14,949 bases of DNA from Candidatus Bathyarchaeota archaeon (lineage in GTDB: Archaea; Thermoproteota; Bathyarchaeia; Bathyarchaeales; DTEX01). Every line of letters starts with the position of its first letter. Position 1 is the stretch's first letter. This document shows positions 13,983 through 14,949 of this stretch, piece by piece. The notes below the pieces were generated by a model that was not told where the DNA came from, did no database searches, and saw nothing but the letters and a program-made list of their open reading frames with translations. The DNA is taken from NCBI GenBank assembly GCA_026414245.1, contig JAOAJJ010000011.1, forward strand, positions 1 to 14,949. Reading direction: 5' to 3'. The position numbers and the translations under genes are program-made.

Positions 13983-14252
13983 TTAGGCATCTAAAACCCT
14001 AAATATCACAATTGCCCCCTTATCCGTCTCCTCTATATCTGAGATTATAGTCTTTAATCCCATCTCCTCCAGGATTATCCTATAATCCTTGAAGTAATCA
14101 TAGAAGCCGCATGTATAGCAGAAGCTTCCAACGAACTCAATTTTAATCCCATCATCAGATATTGACAATAACTCTGCTTTGACTTCCGGAGACCTATACC
14201 TATTATATTCAGCTATAGCATCAGCGATAATTTCTTCCAATCTCTTCAGCAT
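13983..14252 (-). CDS. Small conserved-looking protein with a CxxC motif, function unknown
   Basis: The product is 89 aa from ATG 14252, supported by GGGAG about seven nt upstream; an earlier ATG at 14267 would give 94 aa. I do not recognise a named family. The N-terminal third is helical (LKRLEEIIADAIAEYN), then comes an alternating beta-like stretch with EFVGSFCYTCGFYDYF. Cys45 and Cys48 (in the 89-aa form) could bind metal or form a redox pair. The C-terminus again looks like a helix followed by a beta strand. The alpha/beta outline is loosely like NifU- or PaaD-type small domains, but I would not assign either. It is divergent from purB across a 92-nt gap and precedes the AsnB-like gene on the same strand by 100 nt, so it may be the first gene of that transcript. 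Confidence 0.72.
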   Translation of the reverse strand: MLKRLEEIIADAIAEYNRYRSPEVKAELLSISDDGIKIEFVGSFCYTCGFYDYFKDYRIILEEMGLKTIISDIEETDKGAIVIFRVLDA

Positions 14253-14295
14253 ATGATCTTCTCCCATAAAAGAATAAAAACTTTAACATTAAAGA

Positions 14296-14337
14296 ATTAA
14301 TAAGTGTTTTTAAGATTACAGATCATGTTGGAGGGAG
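14296..14337 (+). promoter_or_regulatory. purB promoter region and ribosome binding site
   Basis: TTAATAAG-type A/T sequence at about 14296-14304 and TTTTTAAG at about 14307-14314 are candidate TATA boxes. GGAGGGAG at 14330-14337 is a strong Shine-Dalgarno site eight nt before the ATG at 14345. The divergent small gene must have its promoter in the same 92-nt interval. Confidence 0.45.
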
Positions 14338-14344
14338 AATCAAT

Positions 14345-14949
14345 ATGCCGATTTTACCTATTGATACTGGGCGCTACGGCACCCCGGAGATGCTCAGAAT
14401 CTTCGAGGAAGAGAACTACATCCAGAAGATGCTTGATGTTGAAGCCGCATTGGCTTGGGCTCAAAGCGAGGTCGGTGAAATCCCACGGGAAGCCGCTGAG
14501 AAAATAATGGAGGCGGCGTCGACAAAATATGTTAAGGTGAGCCGAATAAAAGAGATCGAGAAGGAGATTAGGCATGATGTTATGGCCCTTGTTAAAGCTT
14601 TAGCCGAAGTCTGCGGTCCAAATGGCGCATATGTGCATCTCGGCATAACAAGCTACGATGTTGTCGATACGGCTAGAGCCCTACAACTTAAGGATGCGCT
14701 GGAATTAATTGAGCGTCGTCTTAACGATTTAGAGATGGTTCTACTTAACCTGTCTAATCACTACAAGCATACAGTGATGATGGGGCGCACTCATGGTCAG
14801 CATGCTCTGCCAATAACGTTTGGATTTAAGACAGCTGGTTGGATGAGGGAAATCTCCAGATACATTCAGAGGCTGAGGGAGGGGAGAAAACGTATTCTAG
14901 TTGGTAAGATAACTGGCGCCGTCGGGACTCAAGCTGGACTCGGCCCAAA
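14345..14949 (+). CDS. purB: Adenylosuccinate lyase (partial, N-terminal 201 residues)
   Basis: The frame opens at ATG 14345 behind GGAGGGAG and is cut by the right edge after 201 complete codons of an expected ~450. Adenylosuccinate lyase removes fumarate from SAICAR and from adenylosuccinate, so it acts twice in purine and AMP synthesis. Family landmarks present are RYGTPEM at 10-16, RHDVMA at 76-81, HLGITSYDVVDTA at 98-110 and GRTHGQHALP at 147-156 with the catalytic His150, then TGAVGTQAGLG at 190-200. The signature loop with the second catalytic residue lies beyond the window. Fumarase, argininosuccinate lyase and aspartase share the fold, but the HDVMA and GRTHGQHA forms fit PurB. Confidence 0.95.
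   Translation, partial: MPILPIDTGRYGTPEMLRIFEEENYIQKMLDVEAALAWAQSEVGEIPREAAEKIMEAASTKYVKVSRIKEIEKEIRHDVMALVKALAEVCGPNGAYVHLGITSYDVVDTARALQLKDALELIERRLNDLEMVLLNLSNHYKHTVMMGRTHGQHALPITFGFKTAGWMREISRYIQRLREGRKRILVGKITGAVGTQAGLGP

Noticed and set aside
14304..14507. Plus-strand 67-codon open frame
   Set aside because: It lies over the purB leader and N-terminus in another frame; the purB frame has clear motifs and a strong ribosome site.
1..14949. Mobile elements, CRISPR arrays, defence systems
   Set aside because: No transposase, integrase, regularly spaced repeats, long terminal inverted repeats or recognisable defence genes were seen on either strand.

Overview
The window looks like core chromosome from an archaeon, probably of the TACK group. 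A Bathyarchaeia-type genome is my best guess, but that rests on overall protein character and not on a marker comparison. Supporting signs are ribosomal protein S3Ae, a Sec61-beta subunit, a DUF2070 membrane protein and a TrmB-type regulator. Other archaeal traits are TATA-like boxes about 25 nt before predicted transcript starts, GGTGA/GGAGG Shine-Dalgarno sites and frequent GTG or TTG starts. The DNA is AT-rich by eye. I see no transposase, integrase, CRISPR array, phage gene, rRNA or tRNA. The content is mostly housekeeping with several unusual details.

Layout. Positions 1-2890 (minus strand) hold pyrG (CTP synthase), a very short Sec61-beta gene with a TTG start, and the N-terminal part of a DUF2070 membrane protein that runs off the left edge. 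Positions 3046-4074 (plus) encode a 6-phosphofructokinase with diphosphate-type active-site residues. A perfect 9-bp inverted repeat separates it from a convergent minus-strand pair, serS followed by a PfkB sugar kinase (4115-6388). Positions 6546-8348 (plus) carry ribosomal protein S3Ae, a predicted nucleotidyltransferase and a small conserved archaeal protein. Positions 8473-10206 encode a secreted, heavily sequon-bearing, single-pass membrane protein with a cytoplasmic coiled-coil tail; its ectodomain recalls ribophorin I. A TrmB-family regulator follows (10305-11123). A GC-richer non-coding stretch (about 11230-11363) has the layout of a box C/D RNA. On the minus strand from 14252 to 11350 come a small CxxC protein, an asparagine synthetase-like protein with no N-terminal cysteine nucleophile, and an overlapping HDAC-family deacetylase. 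purB (adenylosuccinate lyase) starts at 14345 and runs off the right edge.

How the genes fit together. pyrG, purB and the AsnB-like gene belong to nucleotide and amide metabolism. The phosphofructokinase and PfkB kinase belong to sugar phosphorylation. serS, S3Ae and possibly the nucleotidyltransferase belong to translation. Sec61-beta and the ribophorin-like protein suggest membrane secretion and possibly N-glycosylation. I found no obvious defence or mobile system. The items most worth checking are the ribophorin-like protein, the cysteine-less AsnB, the candidate C/D RNA and the easily missed Sec61-beta gene.
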